The notes beneath the pieces were generated by a model. The model saw only the letters and a program-made list of their open reading frames with translations, was not told the origin of the DNA and searched no databases. From the NCBI RefSeq assembly GCF_007744075.1, contig NZ_CP036266.1, positions 6,809,248-6,873,247 of the forward strand: a stretch of 64,000 bases of DNA, given 5' to 3'. This DNA is from Gimesia chilikensis (lineage in GTDB: Bacteria; Planctomycetota; Planctomycetia; Planctomycetales; Planctomycetaceae). Both the position numbers and the translations under genes were made by a program. Shown in pieces: positions 52,434 through 62,434 of this stretch (positions are counted from its first letter, which is position 1; each line of letters begins with the position of its first letter).

Positions 52434-52640
52434 TTTTGCTATCACCTACTTTGTGTATCCATACCTGTTGCATAAAATGCAATTAATCCTGCGAAGGCTT
52501 GTAAATCGACATTGAAAATCTGTCAATCCCAATTGATTTTCCGCCATTTTCATGAATGGACGTCGTGCTCCCGATCTTTTACAATCCGGGGACTACAATC
52601 CTGTCTTGAACTTTGATTTAACCTTAAAGGAACCTGTCAC

Positions 52641-53786
52641 TTGCAGTTACCACGTAACCCGACCAGAGAAGTGAAAATTGGCTCAGCTGTCATCGGCAAC
52701 GCGAATCCGATCGCCGTCCAGAGTATGACAGCGACCAAGACCAGCAACATCGATGCCACTGTTGCCCAGATTCACTCCCTGGAAGAGGCAGGGGCGGACA
52801 TCGTGCGTGTGGCCGTCGATAATCGTCGCGAAGCAGCCGCCCTGATCGAGATTCGCAAGCAGACAACAGTTCCCATCAGCGTGGACCTGCAGGAGAACTA
52901 CCGTCTGGCGGAAGTCATAGCCCCATACGTGAATAAACTCCGCTACAATCCGGGGCACCTGTATCACCACGAACCGGAAAAACCCTGGCAGGATAAAGTC
53001 CGCTTCATTGCCGAAATTGCCCGCGACAATGATTGTGCACTCCGCGTCGGAGTCAACTGTGGCTCGGTCGACCCTGCCAAGCTGGAAAAGTACGATCCTG
53101 CAGACTCGATCTCGCCTATGCTGGAAAGCGCCCTGGATCACTGTACGTTTCTGGAATCGATCGACTTCACTCGCTTCTGTGTCTCTCTGAAAGATTCGGA
53201 TCCCGCAAAAGTCGTTGAAGTTAACACCCGTTTCGCTGCACAGCGGCCCGATATCCCGCTGCACCTGGGCGTCACCGAAGCCGGGATGCCCCCCGACGGG
53301 ATCATCAAGACCCGCATGGCTTTCGAACAGCTGATCAGCAAAGGGATTGGCGACACGATTCGCGTTTCGCTAACTGTCCCCAACGACCGTAAGGGGGAAG
53401 AAATCGAAGCCGGCCGCGCGATTCTGAAAGACATCGCGGAAGGCCGGGTACGAACGGTAGTCGACTTTGATCTGAAGGGGCTGAACATCATCAGCTGCCC
53501 CAGTTGCTCCCGGGTAGAGAATGAAGTTTTCGTCGACCTGGCGGCTGACGTCAAGAAGATGACCGAGTACGCCAAAGACCACAAGCTGACGATTGCCGTG
53601 ATGGGCTGTCGCGTAAATGGACCGGGCGAAACCGATGATGCCGACCTGGGACTCTGGTGTGGTCCGAATTATGTGAATCTCAAAAAAGGGAGTGAATCTC
53701 TGGGACGCTACTCCTATGATGAGATTCTGCCGCGACTCAAAAGCGAACTGGATGCCCTGATTGAAGAACAGACGGCCCAGATTTAA
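52641..53786 (+). CDS. ispG: 4-hydroxy-3-methylbut-2-en-1-yl diphosphate synthase (IspG/GcpE)
   Basis: It makes HMBPP in the MEP isoprenoid pathway using a 4Fe-4S cluster. Start TTG 52641 has AAAGGAACC upstream. The family signature [20 protein letters not shown] is present at about residues 27-46, VSVDLQ-like [13 protein letters not shown] near 80, and the cluster cysteines are in SCPSCSR and in [15 protein letters not shown] near the C-terminus (the third Cys). At 381 residues it matches the usual length. It precedes zwf by about 70 bp on the same strand. Confidence 0.93.
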   Translation: MQLPRNPTREVKIGSAVIGNANPIAVQSMTATKTSNIDATVAQIHSLEEAGADIVRVAVDNRREAAALIEIRKQTTVPISVDLQENYRLAEVIAPYVNKLRYNPGHLYHHEPEKPWQDKVRFIAEIARDNDCALRVGVNCGSVDPAKLEKYDPADSISPMLESALDHCTFLESIDFTRFCVSLKDSDPAKVVEVNTRFAAQRPDIPLHLGVTEAGMPPDGIIKTRMAFEQLISKGIGDTIRVSLTVPNDRKGEEIEAGRAILKDIAEGRVRTVVDFDLKGLNIISCPSCSRVENEVFVDLAADVKKMTEYAKDHKLTIAVMGCRVNGPGETDDADLGLWCGPNYVNLKKGSESLGRYSYDEILPRLKSELDALIEEQTAQI

Positions 53787-53854
53787 ACTCAACGCGCGCG
53801 ACACATATTGCTCATTTTTCCAATCTTTCTTCCCGGAAGGCATGAACGTCCATC

Positions 53855-55414
53855 ATGGCCAATTCAAACTCTTCGAACGATCTGACCACCGCAACCATTC
53901 TTATCTTCGGAGCCTCAGGCGATTTGACCGCCCGTAAGTTAATTCCATCACTCTATGATCTGTGGAGTGAAGGTTACCTCTGTGAAAATCTGCCGATCAT
54001 TGGTCTGGCACGTCGCTCTAAGACGGATGAAGAGTTCCGCAACGAACAGCGCGACACCGTCTCACAGTTCACCCGCACCGGGACAGTCACCGATGAAAAA
54101 TGGGAACAGTTTTCGAAACGGCTCTACTACCGGGAAGTCGATATCACAGACGAGAGCGATCACGTCCACCTCAAAGACACGATCGAAGCGGTCGAACGGG
54201 AAACCTTAGGGGACACGATTTCGAAACGGGTTGCCTACCTGGCCACGGCCCCTTCACTGTTTTATCCCTCCGTGCAGGCACTCTCCCGCGCAGGGATGGT
54301 TCCCAAAAATACGAGCGAAGAGTGGTTGCGGGTCGTCATTGAAAAACCATTCGGTCACGATCTGGAATCGGCCCAGGAGCTCAGTACCCAGTTAAGTGAA
54401 CTGCTCAGCGAAGATCAGATCTACCGCATCGACCATTACCTGGGTAAAGAGACCGTGCAGAACATTCTGCTCTTCCGGTTGAGTAACTCGATCTTTGAAC
54501 CGCTGTTGAACCGTAATCATGTCGACCATGTTCAGATCACCGTAGCGGAGTCACAGGGGATCGAACATGGCCGAGGCGGTTATTACGATCGCTCGGGGGC
54601 CCTGCGGGATGTGTTACAGAATCACGTGCTGCAACTGCTCTGTCTGATCGCCATGGAACCGCCGGCCCTGTTCAGTGGCGAAGAAATTCGCGATGAAAAA
54701 CTGAAAGTGTTAAAAACGCTGGCCCCCGGATCGAAAGGCCCGATCTCCGATTGGGCGATTGCCGGTCAATACACGGCCGGCCAGTCATTCGGACAGGCTG
54801 TTCCCGGTTATCGTGAAGAAGAACGTGTTCCCGCCGACTCCCGTCGGGAAACATTCGTAGCGATGGAAGTCATGGTTGAGAACTGGCGTTGGGAAGGGGT
54901 GCCCTTCTATCTACGCACCGGCAAACGACTGCCGGAACGTGTCAGTGAAATTGCCATCCAGTTCAAACACCCGCCGATGAACCTGTTTACGACCGTTGAA
55001 TGTGATGGCGACATCTGTTCGCTGGTTGAACGCAAGCCGAACGAACTGATCTTCCGCATTCAGCCCAAAGAGTCGATCTCGATGAAGTTTTCAACGAAGC
55101 GGCCCGGGATGCAGTATCAGATCCAGCCGGTCACCATGGACTTTGCCTTTGAAGACGCCTATCACAAAAGTCTGCCCGAAGCATACGAGCGACTGCTAAT
55201 GGATGTACTCCGCGGCGACTCCACGCTGTTTACCCGTAGTGACGAACTGGAGGCTGCCTGGAAATTCGTCACCCCCGTACTCGACCAGTGGGAGAAAGGT
55301 GATCATACACCAGAACCTTATTATGCAGGTACCTGGGGCCCCTCAGGTGCAACAAACCTGTTGAGCAAATCAGGCCGACGCTGGCGAACCCCTTCTACAA
55401 GCAAGAAGGAATAA
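53855..55414 (+). CDS. zwf: Glucose-6-phosphate 1-dehydrogenase
   Basis: A 519-residue G6PDH that converts glucose-6-phosphate to 6-phosphogluconolactone with NADP+ in the oxidative pentose phosphate pathway. N-terminal nucleotide motif LIFGASGDLTARKLIPSLYD (about residues 16-35), signature RIDHYLGKETVQN near 190 with the catalytic His and Lys, and RTGKRLPERVSEIAIQFKHP in the later half. Length is normal for bacteria. It lies just after ispG. Confidence 0.93.
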   Translation: MANSNSSNDLTTATILIFGASGDLTARKLIPSLYDLWSEGYLCENLPIIGLARRSKTDEEFRNEQRDTVSQFTRTGTVTDEKWEQFSKRLYYREVDITDESDHVHLKDTIEAVERETLGDTISKRVAYLATAPSLFYPSVQALSRAGMVPKNTSEEWLRVVIEKPFGHDLESAQELSTQLSELLSEDQIYRIDHYLGKETVQNILLFRLSNSIFEPLLNRNHVDHVQITVAESQGIEHGRGGYYDRSGALRDVLQNHVLQLLCLIAMEPPALFSGEEIRDEKLKVLKTLAPGSKGPISDWAIAGQYTAGQSFGQAVPGYREEERVPADSRRETFVAMEVMVENWRWEGVPFYLRTGKRLPERVSEIAIQFKHPPMNLFTTVECDGDICSLVERKPNELIFRIQPKESISMKFSTKRPGMQYQIQPVTMDFAFEDAYHKSLPEAYERLLMDVLRGDSTLFTRSDELEAAWKFVTPVLDQWEKGDHTPEPYYAGTWGPSGATNLLSKSGRRWRTPSTSKKE

Positions 55415-55426
55415 GCAGACGCATCG

Positions 55427-55924
55427 TTAATCCGCGGAGTCAGTCAGCTCTGACTCCTGCGGTCCCGCTAACTTTTGCTTCAGTACCTGCAGTGGCTTTG
55501 AGAGCAGCAGGTACAGTACGACTCCCAGGACGGCTCCCAGCGTATCAGCAACCCAGTCCTTGACGCTCGGTTCCCGTTTTAATACTGGGATACCCTGTAA
55601 CATCTCATCAACAATTCCAAACAGGCTCACGCCCACTACGATCAACAGCAGACGCTTCAGGGACAGTCGATCCCAGCGCAGTGACAGCCACCAGGTCAGT
55701 AGAAACGCCAGCCCTGCGTAAGCGATAAAATGCAGGGGCACATCGGTTCCCTGGGGGATCGTCCCTTTTTTCAAAGGGACGTGAGTCGCGGTAAACAGCA
55801 CCATCAAGTATAGAATCAGCAGCGTACGAACCAAAAGTTGATAACGATGCATCACTTCCCTGCCCAATCGAGTGTCAACTGTTACCGAATCCCCTGCAGA
55901 CAGATCATCTTCATCTGGAATCAA
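55427..55924 (-). CDS. VanZ-like membrane protein
   Basis: A 165-residue protein with four helices (about residues 30-46, 65-80, 90-108, 126-142) and the VanZ-like spacing, including KGTIPQGTDVPLHFIAYAGL and VDEMLQGIPVLKREPSVKDW with VADTLGA. VanZ-like proteins are inner-membrane, some linked to glycopeptide resistance. The start TTG overlaps the aminotransferase stop by 4 bp, so it is the second gene of a two-gene operon. Confidence 0.75.
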   Translation of the reverse strand: MIPDEDDLSAGDSVTVDTRLGREVMHRYQLLVRTLLILYLMVLFTATHVPLKKGTIPQGTDVPLHFIAYAGLAFLLTWWLSLRWDRLSLKRLLLIVVGVSLFGIVDEMLQGIPVLKREPSVKDWVADTLGAVLGVVLYLLLSKPLQVLKQKLAGPQESELTDSAD

Positions 55925-57183
55925 ACCTTATAGGGGGCTTTCTGTCGTGCTTCCGGATGTGCTTCCAGATAGCTGGCGATTCGATCTTTGCGGGAGAGCG
56001 CTTCCGGAATGAAGTCGATGGCCTGTTCCAGACGATCGTTGGGTTCCGCACAGCTGAACCGCAGGAATCCATGACCGGCTTCGCCAAAACATTCGCCTCC
56101 CAGACACGCGATACCGAAATCATCATCGGCGCCTTGTAACAGATAGAGAGCCAGACCATGGCTTGTGATTCCCAGTTCGTTACAGACGGGAGCAACGTTC
56201 ACGAACACATAAAATGTGGCATGGGGATCGAGGGCATGAAAATGCTCGATCTCATTCAGCTTGTTGGTCAGCAGCACGACTTTTTCGCGGAACTTCAACA
56301 TGACCTCATCGCGTTCCTGCGAATCCTTGTTCAGCGCTGCTGCTCCCGCCAGCTGTACGATGGGGGGAGTACAGGAGAGGGTGGTGTTGACCATTTTGCC
56401 GATGGAGGTCGCGACCTCTTCTGAAGCGACGCAGAACCCAAGCCGCCAGCCACTCATGCTGTAAGATTTCGAAAAGGTGTAAGCAGACACACACTGATCC
56501 ATCATTCCAGGCTGTGCCAGGATCGAATGATGTTTGCCCTGCCAGACCATATGACAGTAAGGCTCATCGCTGAAGACGGCAATGTTCTTGCCACGAATCA
56601 GGTCGGCAATCGCTTTCAGATCAGATTCCTCAATCACACCGCCGGTAGGATTGTGAGGTGAGTTCAGGAAGATTGCTTTGGGAGCAGGGTCTTCATTGAT
56701 GAATTTCTCAATGTCAGCCAGATCGGGTCGGAACTCATTCTCCTGCTTCAGGTCGGAGAGCACCATCCGCGCGCCGCGGCGTTCAATGTTTGGCAGATAG
56801 GTCGGGAAGTAGGGACTGAAAACGAGTACGCCGTCCCCGGGGTTCAGAAAAGCTTCACAGAAGAACTGTTCGAAGACCTTAGCCCCTGGCCCGACAACAA
56901 TATTTTCCGGCTTGGCATCAACCTGAAACTCACGGGAGACGAAATCGGCAGCCGCCTGACGGAACTCGGGAATCCCCGGAGAGGCACAATAGTGCGACTG
57001 GTTATTCTGAATGGCTTCAATTCCGGTGGCCTTCGCGGAAGCGGTACTGTCAAAGGGGCTGTCTCCCACTTCCAGTTCCACAACATCTTTGCCTTGCGCT
57101 TTGAGTTGTTTCGCAATTGCCAGAACACTGAAGGCGGTTTCCACGGTAAGAGACTGAGCAAAATCACTTAATTGTAAAGCCAC
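55921..57183 (-). CDS. PLP-dependent aminotransferase, class I/II
   Basis: A 420-residue fold-type I aminotransferase. The PLP lysine is in FSKSYSMSGWRLGFC (about residue 238), the aspartate-containing motif is VFSDEPYCHMVWQG (about 206), and the asparagine/tyrosine region is NSPHNPTGGVIEES. Other aspartate aminotransferases, kynurenine or LL-diaminopimelate aminotransferases share this layout, so the substrate is open. The downstream VanZ-like gene overlaps it. Confidence 0.85.
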   Translation of the reverse strand: MALQLSDFAQSLTVETAFSVLAIAKQLKAQGKDVVELEVGDSPFDSTASAKATGIEAIQNNQSHYCASPGIPEFRQAAADFVSREFQVDAKPENIVVGPGAKVFEQFFCEAFLNPGDGVLVFSPYFPTYLPNIERRGARMVLSDLKQENEFRPDLADIEKFINEDPAPKAIFLNSPHNPTGGVIEESDLKAIADLIRGKNIAVFSDEPYCHMVWQGKHHSILAQPGMMDQCVSAYTFSKSYSMSGWRLGFCVASEEVATSIGKMVNTTLSCTPPIVQLAGAAALNKDSQERDEVMLKFREKVVLLTNKLNEIEHFHALDPHATFYVFVNVAPVCNELGITSHGLALYLLQGADDDFGIACLGGECFGEAGHGFLRFSCAEPNDRLEQAIDFIPEALSRKDRIASYLEAHPEARQKAPYKV

Positions 57184-57311
57184 GAAAGAATCCCCTTTGA
57201 GGTTGAAGTTATTCCGGAAGTGTTCTCAATGCTGACTACTTTAAAGGGGGCGCCCGTTTTTTGAAACTGGTTCGGCCCCCATTCTCTGAAACTGACTTTA
57301 TTTCACGCGCG

Positions 57312-58058
57312 TTATTTCGTTGAGATCGCCTGCGCCAGCGGACGCAGAACCTGATCGATCACATAGTCTTTCATCAACTGATCCGATTTGGCTTTCAGAT
57401 CATACATGGTGTCTTCGAGACGGGTGTCTGCCGACAGGCTACCGTACTGCCTGAGGGTAAAGAACACCGAGATCTGTTCGTCAGGAAAATCGTCACGGCG
57501 GACCTGGTAGGCGTTCGTACGGGTTTCGATCATCAGGCGTGCCTGGCAGCGACAGGAGTCATCCAGGCTGAGGGTAATCGAAGGTTCATAATTCAATGCC
57601 CGGGAACCGGGAATCTGCAACAGGCTGTCCACTGCCTGATTTGCTCCCAGCGCTTCCGCGACCAGCGCGTCGTGATTTCCCCGATAGGAAAAATCAAATC
57701 CGACGATATAGTCGAGTGCCTCACAGTCGAGCGGACTGACTGACAACATATAGGGCACTAGCTCCAGCATGAGCTGATGTTGAGTGAGGCAGTCGTCCGG
57801 GTCATTGGGATTAAAATAGCCACTGCAGACCCGTTGCGTTTCCAGGGACATCCACCGCTGCTGGCCGACCTCTTCCTTATCTTCCTCCAGAATGAAGCCG
57901 TTTTCTCCCCGGTTATAAAAATTGCGCATCGAGGGAAACGATTTCTGCACCCGCTCAAAAAAATTCAGTACTGTATCCCGTGAGGAAGGCAGCGTCATTT
58001 CCGTGCATAAATTCAGGTTCACGAAATAATCGTCGGACAGCATACTGTAAGGGTGCAT
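57312..58058 (-). CDS. Hypothetical protein
   Basis: A 248-residue cytosolic protein, MHPYSMLSDDYFVNLNLCTE, with beta-rich middle and an acidic and helical C-terminus. Recognisable pieces are YMLSVSPLDCEALDYIVGFD and SVFFTLRQYGSLSADTRLED. It has no known domain, signal peptide or membrane helix. Similar proteins seem to be planctomycete-specific, but I cannot verify. It is divergent from the methyltransferase gene beside it. Confidence 0.55.
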   Translation of the reverse strand: MHPYSMLSDDYFVNLNLCTEMTLPSSRDTVLNFFERVQKSFPSMRNFYNRGENGFILEEDKEEVGQQRWMSLETQRVCSGYFNPNDPDDCLTQHQLMLELVPYMLSVSPLDCEALDYIVGFDFSYRGNHDALVAEALGANQAVDSLLQIPGSRALNYEPSITLSLDDSCRCQARLMIETRTNAYQVRRDDFPDEQISVFFTLRQYGSLSADTRLEDTMYDLKAKSDQLMKDYVIDQVLRPLAQAISTK

Positions 58059-58154
58059 AATCGTTCTATCATCTTGTATATTAGCAGCACGAGCCCAGTC
58101 AGGGTCCGAGATTCAGAAGCGCAACAGTCAGCCTATTCTACCGGAGGTTTTCAG

Positions 58155-58763
58155 ATGGGTCAAAGAACAGTTGCAGATCCGCAGGGAGTTCGCAGTAGCG
58201 AACAGAAAACCAGTGTTGGTCAGTCATCTCCCCTGAAATGCTCCCTGTTTACCACCGAAACAGGCTGGTGTGGACTGTTGGGGAGGGATAATACGGTAAC
58301 CCGACTCTGGATGGGACACCATTCCCGCGCTGATGCACTGGAATCACTGCAAAAAATCTGCGAGCAAAATCCTGAGCTTAAAGAGGAACAAATCGAAGAA
58401 GCCGACTGGTTTCCAGAACTACGAGAGCGACTTCAGGATTATTTTCAGGGAGCCCGGGTCGATTTTCAGGACATCGCTCTGAACCTGCCTCAACTGACGG
58501 CATTCCAGTCCCGAGTCATTCAGGCCCTGCAGCAGGTCGGTTACGGTGAGTTAATCACTTATGGAGAGCTGGCCAGTAAAGCAGGCTCACCACGGGCCGC
58601 TCGCGCGGTGGGAACGGTGATGGCCGGAAATCGAATTCCAGTGCTGATCCCCTGCCACAGAGTTGTTGCTGCGGGAGGAAAACTGGGAGGCTTTTCTGCT
58701 CCACAGGGAACTTCGCTGAAAGCGCATCTGCTGCAACTCGAATCCCGGGGATTCACAGAGTAA
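58155..58763 (+). CDS. ogt: Methylated-DNA-[protein]-cysteine S-methyltransferase
   Basis: A 202-residue DNA repair protein that removes alkyl groups from O6-alkylguanine by transferring them to its own cysteine. ATG 58155 is preferred because GGAGG lies about 8 bases upstream. The C-terminal domain (about residues 110-195) has FQSRVIQALQQVGYGELITY, the helix-turn-helix arginine helix RAARAVGTVMAGN, and the active-site motif PCHRVVAAGG (Cys about 165). The N-terminal domain is shorter than in Ada. A single-gene unit. Confidence 0.9.
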   Translation: MGQRTVADPQGVRSSEQKTSVGQSSPLKCSLFTTETGWCGLLGRDNTVTRLWMGHHSRADALESLQKICEQNPELKEEQIEEADWFPELRERLQDYFQGARVDFQDIALNLPQLTAFQSRVIQALQQVGYGELITYGELASKAGSPRAARAVGTVMAGNRIPVLIPCHRVVAAGGKLGGFSAPQGTSLKAHLLQLESRGFTE

Positions 58764-58795
58764 GCCCGCTTCCAGAGACTCTGCGAGCTATCGTC

Positions 58796-59653
58796 TCAGG
58801 CGGACTTTCGCAGTTCAGCTGATCTGTCTGACGCTGCGCGGGAGCGAGATGCTGCGGTTCGTTTTTTGCGTTCTGCTTCCTGCTGCTGATCGAGCATGGC
58901 CTGTTCAAACAGAAAGATCCGCTGCCCCAGGCGATCGATCCGCCGGGTGACGGAATTCGAGGTTTGTTCCATGCCTGCAGACACGAGCGTAATGACTCCC
59001 AGAAAGAGCAGCATTTGCCCGGCAGTACTGATCAACCAGCCGGTAGAAGCATAGTTGGCTGGTCCACCATAGTAACCCCAGAGCACGAGTGTCGTTCCAA
59101 TCGTTAAGACTGCCACGCCACCATAGGCCATCAGCTGACCGACCAGTCCCAGCCAGTTCGGCTTCTGATCCTCTTCTTCGATCAGGCTCTGAATATCGCG
59201 AAAATCGGAATGCAGGCGCGGTGTTACTGGCTCGTATTCTTCTTCGACTTCTTCTGTGTTGTAAGCTTCCGTTTCTGAAGTTTCGTCTGTCCAGCTGGTA
59301 GAATCTTCCTGTACGAAAGCGGGTTCACTCTTCGGAGCCGCAACGGGGGCTTCCTTCACCTGCGGTGTTTCTGCTACTGGCGGTTTCAAATTTTCTGGCG
59401 GCTTCTGTTCTGTGGAAGCAAATAACGAAGAAGCGTCCTGCACGCGTGATTCGGCTTTTGTCAGAGGCCCGTAGGGGTCCAGAATATCGCGATTCGACCA
59501 GCGCGCCAGCAGTTCGCGGGCTTCTTTGGTTTTATCACTGATTCGAGCTGCAGCCGTACTTCCCATGTCATTTCCACAGATCGCGCAATGGATCCGCGTG
59601 GAATCGGAAGAGACTTCGGCAGCCACATCTGACTGGCAACTTGTGCACCACAT
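58796..59653 (-). CDS. Zinc-ribbon membrane protein
   Basis: A 285-residue protein with an N-terminal zinc ribbon (MWCTSCQSDVAAEVSS then IHCAICGNDMG; CxxC pairs at 3/6 and about 23/26). A disordered, proline- and glutamate-rich segment (about 60-155) follows, then two membrane helices (about 172-200 and 206-230) and a basic C-terminal coiled coil (LDQQQEAERKKRTAASRSRA). Related planctomycete proteins look similar. Role unknown. Confidence 0.6.
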   Translation of the reverse strand: MWCTSCQSDVAAEVSSDSTRIHCAICGNDMGSTAAARISDKTKEARELLARWSNRDILDPYGPLTKAESRVQDASSLFASTEQKPPENLKPPVAETPQVKEAPVAAPKSEPAFVQEDSTSWTDETSETEAYNTEEVEEEYEPVTPRLHSDFRDIQSLIEEEDQKPNWLGLVGQLMAYGGVAVLTIGTTLVLWGYYGGPANYASTGWLISTAGQMLLFLGVITLVSAGMEQTSNSVTRRIDRLGQRIFLFEQAMLDQQQEAERKKRTAASRSRAASDRSAELRKSA

Positions 59654-60012
59654 AAGGCACCTGGTTTTGATAACTGAATAACTGGAGAGGACTTGAGAGT
59701 TCGCTGAAATGCTTTGTAGATGGGAGAGAGACAGGGATTATCAATACTTGGCCATTTGATGCAAGACCGTTTTTCATTTCCAGACCAGAGCTCAAGCAGG
59801 TCATGACCGCAGTTCACTTCGAGAATAGAAAAATATGCAGAGTGTGAAATACACCACAGATTGAACCCGGACCGCCTGCAATACTGAGGCTGTGATTCAC
59901 CTGTTGTGATTCAAAACATGCCACAAGGGGACCGTCTGACACAGCCGCCCCCTGGTTCGAACCATGGCCCAACCTAAAAACGTCTGTTCGAGTAATTTTT
60001 CAGGAGAAACGA
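59654..60012. other. Intergenic region
   Basis: About 360 bp between divergent genes. It should hold the promoters of both. No additional gene or repeat is convincing; a plus-strand frame from 59964 runs into the YHS gene in another phase. Confidence 0.5.
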
Positions 60013-60891
60013 ATGAATCTGGTCCGCGTATTTTTAACGGCAGCATTTCTGGCATCAACTGTCATGCTCAGCCATGCCGTGGAAGCCAAAGAAGCTCCCG
60101 TTGCATTAGATGGAAACTGTGCCGTCTGCCTGGTGAATGGAAAGAAAATTGTCAAAGGGAAACCGGAATTCAAAGTGGTCTTCGATGGCCAGACTTATCT
60201 TTTTCCATCTCAAAAAGTGAAACAGGAATTCGAGGCGAGCCCCGAAAAGTATGTGCCGGCACTCAAGGGTGACTGCACCGTCTGTTATGCCCATCATGAT
60301 GGTCATCGCAATCCGGGAACCGTCGATCACATCAGCTTTTACCAGGGACGCGTCTTTCTGTTCCCCAACGAACAGATCAAAGCTGTATTTGATAAAGCAC
60401 CTGCAAAATACTCAGACGTCGATCTGGCCTGTGACGGAAAATGCATCGTCTGCAAGGTCGATGGTGGAAAAGATGTGCCTGGTAAAGCGAAGTTTACTGC
60501 CATCCATAAAGGCATGCGTTACCAGTTTCCGAGTGAAGCTGTTATGCAGAAATTCCAGGCAAGTCCTGATAAATATATTTCCCAGCTTAAAGCTGACACC
60601 AGCACCAGTAGCACCACGGATGCTGCATCACAGCTTGTCTCAGTCACTGGAACCACCGGTTGTGCCGCCTGTCAGTTTGGCGTACATCCTAAACAGGATC
60701 CCGGAGAACTGGGACTCGCCGTTAAAAGTGAGGATGGAAAAATCTATGTGATCGAAGGTGCTCACAAATCCCATCCCAGCCTGTATGACAGCCGTTTTGA
60801 GAGCTTGAAGGTCAAAGTCAAAGGTAAAGAAATTGCATCTAAAGGCAAATTCGTCTGGCTCGCCCCTCAATCAATTGAAACCGTGAAATAA
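60013..60891 (+). CDS. Secreted protein with three YHS-like repeats
   Basis: A 292-residue protein with signal peptide (MNLVRVFLTAAFLASTVMLS, cleavage near HAVEA). Three YHS-like units follow: residues about 33-83 (GNCAVCLVNGKKIVKGKPEF), 86-136 (GDCTVCYAHHDGHRNPGTVD) and 142-192 (GKCIVCKVDGGKDVPGKAKF), each starting CxxC and ending with a Tyr/Phe-Pro then Lys-Tyr motif. A C-terminal beta domain has one more CxxC (GCAACQFGV, about residue 215). YHS domains often bind metals such as copper. The gene lies opposite a thioredoxin-YHS protein, so a joint metal or redox role is plausible. Confidence 0.75.
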   Translation: MNLVRVFLTAAFLASTVMLSHAVEAKEAPVALDGNCAVCLVNGKKIVKGKPEFKVVFDGQTYLFPSQKVKQEFEASPEKYVPALKGDCTVCYAHHDGHRNPGTVDHISFYQGRVFLFPNEQIKAVFDKAPAKYSDVDLACDGKCIVCKVDGGKDVPGKAKFTAIHKGMRYQFPSEAVMQKFQASPDKYISQLKADTSTSSTTDAASQLVSVTGTTGCAACQFGVHPKQDPGELGLAVKSEDGKIYVIEGAHKSHPSLYDSRFESLKVKVKGKEIASKGKFVWLAPQSIETVK

Positions 60892-60907
60892 GCGAAGCAA
60901 CAAAAAA

Positions 60908-60937
60908 ACAGCCTGAGACCAATTGGTTTCAGGCTGT
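60908..60937 (-). terminator. Terminator of the thioredoxin/YHS gene
   Basis: A 13 bp stem with one G.T pair (60908-60920 with 60925-60937, loop AATT) has a run of seven T on the minus strand. It ends the transcript of the gene at 61030-61842. Confidence 0.8.
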
Positions 60938-60958
60938 CTGAATACATTGATTATTGGC

Positions 60959-61023
60959 AACACCTGGCAGCGCCTGTTCTTCCTCTCTCTTCCAACCTGA
61001 GTTGAAGAACGCTGTCAGGTGTT
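60959..61023 (+). terminator. Terminator of the YHS-repeat gene
   Basis: Arms 60959-60972 and 61010-61023 pair over 14 bp (one G.T pair) and are followed by TTTTTT. The loop is long (37 nt). Together with the preceding hairpin it separates the two convergent genes. Confidence 0.7.
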
Positions 61024-61029
61024 TTTTAA

Positions 61030-61842
61030 TTACCGGGCCAGGTAATAAGAAGGATTTGATGTAAAGCGCTCCCGCTCTGCATCACTGGAGAAGAACACCA
61101 GACGTTCCCGATAGACGCCTCCTGCGTAGGGATCACCTTCGACAGATTGATTTCGTTCCAGTTTCGATACACGACACTGTCCATCGAAAGCCGGCCAGTA
61201 TTCCATCGGGTTCGCATCAAACTTATGTTTGTGTTCAAGAGAAGCGAAGCAAAGCTTACGTCCCTTGAATTCTGAAGTGAACTTCGCATTCCCTTCCCGC
61301 AGCTCCTGGTCGTCGAGCATGCTGACCAGACAGACTCCTTTGAATGCAAATTCGGGAACCACTTCCTTCTGGCTCATTTTCTTGATTTCTGCTGTCTGGG
61401 TTTTCGCAGGAGCAGCCTGCTCATGATTTACCAGGCAAATTTTCTGCAGGTGTCCCGACATTTCGCGGGCAGCCACATAACCTGACAGCTTTTTGACCAC
61501 CTTCAGCTCGGGAGAAATAATGACCGTTGTAGGCAGACCGGCGACACCGATGGCTTCTACGAATTCCGGATTTTCATCTGCATCCACGCGAAGTGGAATG
61601 AAACAGGAATTGATGTGCTTAATCACCTTCTGATCTTTGAAGGTTTCTTTATCCATTTTATGACAGTAGCCACACCAGCTGGCTCCAATCTGAATGAACA
61701 TTGATTTTTCCTGAGCGCGGGCCTGCAGGGCAGCCTGCTTCAGGTTGGTTTGCCAGCTGATTTCATCCGCTCTCAAGGCGGGAGTGAAAGACTGGAGAAA
61801 AACAAAACTTAATGTCAGAACGAGTAAGTTCCTGGCGCGCAT
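61030..61842 (-). CDS. Secreted thioredoxin-fold protein with C-terminal YHS-like repeats
   Basis: A 270-residue protein with signal peptide (MRARNLLVLTLSFVFLQSFT). The thioredoxin domain (about 30-135) has GASWCGYCHKM (a CxxC redox site) and the cis-proline motif GLPTTVIISPE. Residues about 165-270 carry two YHS-like units (GVCLVSMLDDQELREGNAKF; GQCRVSKLERNQSVEGDPYA) that lack the second cysteine. It may keep or deliver metal in the periplasm with the YHS-repeat protein encoded convergently. The catalytic motif suggests disulfide chemistry. Confidence 0.75.
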   Translation of the reverse strand: MRARNLLVLTLSFVFLQSFTPALRADEISWQTNLKQAALQARAQEKSMFIQIGASWCGYCHKMDKETFKDQKVIKHINSCFIPLRVDADENPEFVEAIGVAGLPTTVIISPELKVVKKLSGYVAAREMSGHLQKICLVNHEQAAPAKTQTAEIKKMSQKEVVPEFAFKGVCLVSMLDDQELREGNAKFTSEFKGRKLCFASLEHKHKFDANPMEYWPAFDGQCRVSKLERNQSVEGDPYAGGVYRERLVFFSSDAERERFTSNPSYYLAR

Positions 61843-62434
61843 AACAATCCCTTATGATAGTAGCCCAAAAATTCCTGCACGCTTTACATATCGGACAGAT
61901 TTGATGATTCGTTCAGTTTGCAGGATTATTCTGGATCAGATTTTTGTAATTGATTTGAGGTTTAGAACGATTCGTAAGCTCAGATAAACACTGAGGATAA
62001 CGCAGGGGATTTATCTCCCCCAGTTTCACAGTGCGACCGCTTTTGCAGGGTAGGTTGTGTCGGTAGTTTTTTCAGAGTTACCAACATACTTCATACGTAA
62101 AGTATTCATATTTTATTGGATAATTTTGTCATAAATCCGTCTGTGATGAAGATCGTCTTTCTGTGCGCCAGGGACTGTAAAGCAGCTTACAAAAGCAGTT
62201 CCAGCAGGCAGGACTTGCCTGTGACTTGAATACTCAAACTCTGAAATTCATGGAGTTTACAGCTCAGACTTTGAGAGCAGGAGAAGGGGGATTTTTCTTT
62301 GATTTGCCGTATCCTCAGTTTAAATTCAGAGTCAAATGTGAGATAACTCACAGAACAATTGAGGAGCGGGTTTTAGTCTTAACTCCTTGTCTGAAATTTC
62401 ATTCTTTCCTGCGATAGAAACGTTGAGGTATTCC
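61843..62434. other. Intergenic region before the Cys-rich precursor
   Basis: About 590 bp. It probably contains promoters for both neighbours. The rest has no supported coding frame; a plus-strand frame near 62226-62417 is short and featureless. Confidence 0.5.
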
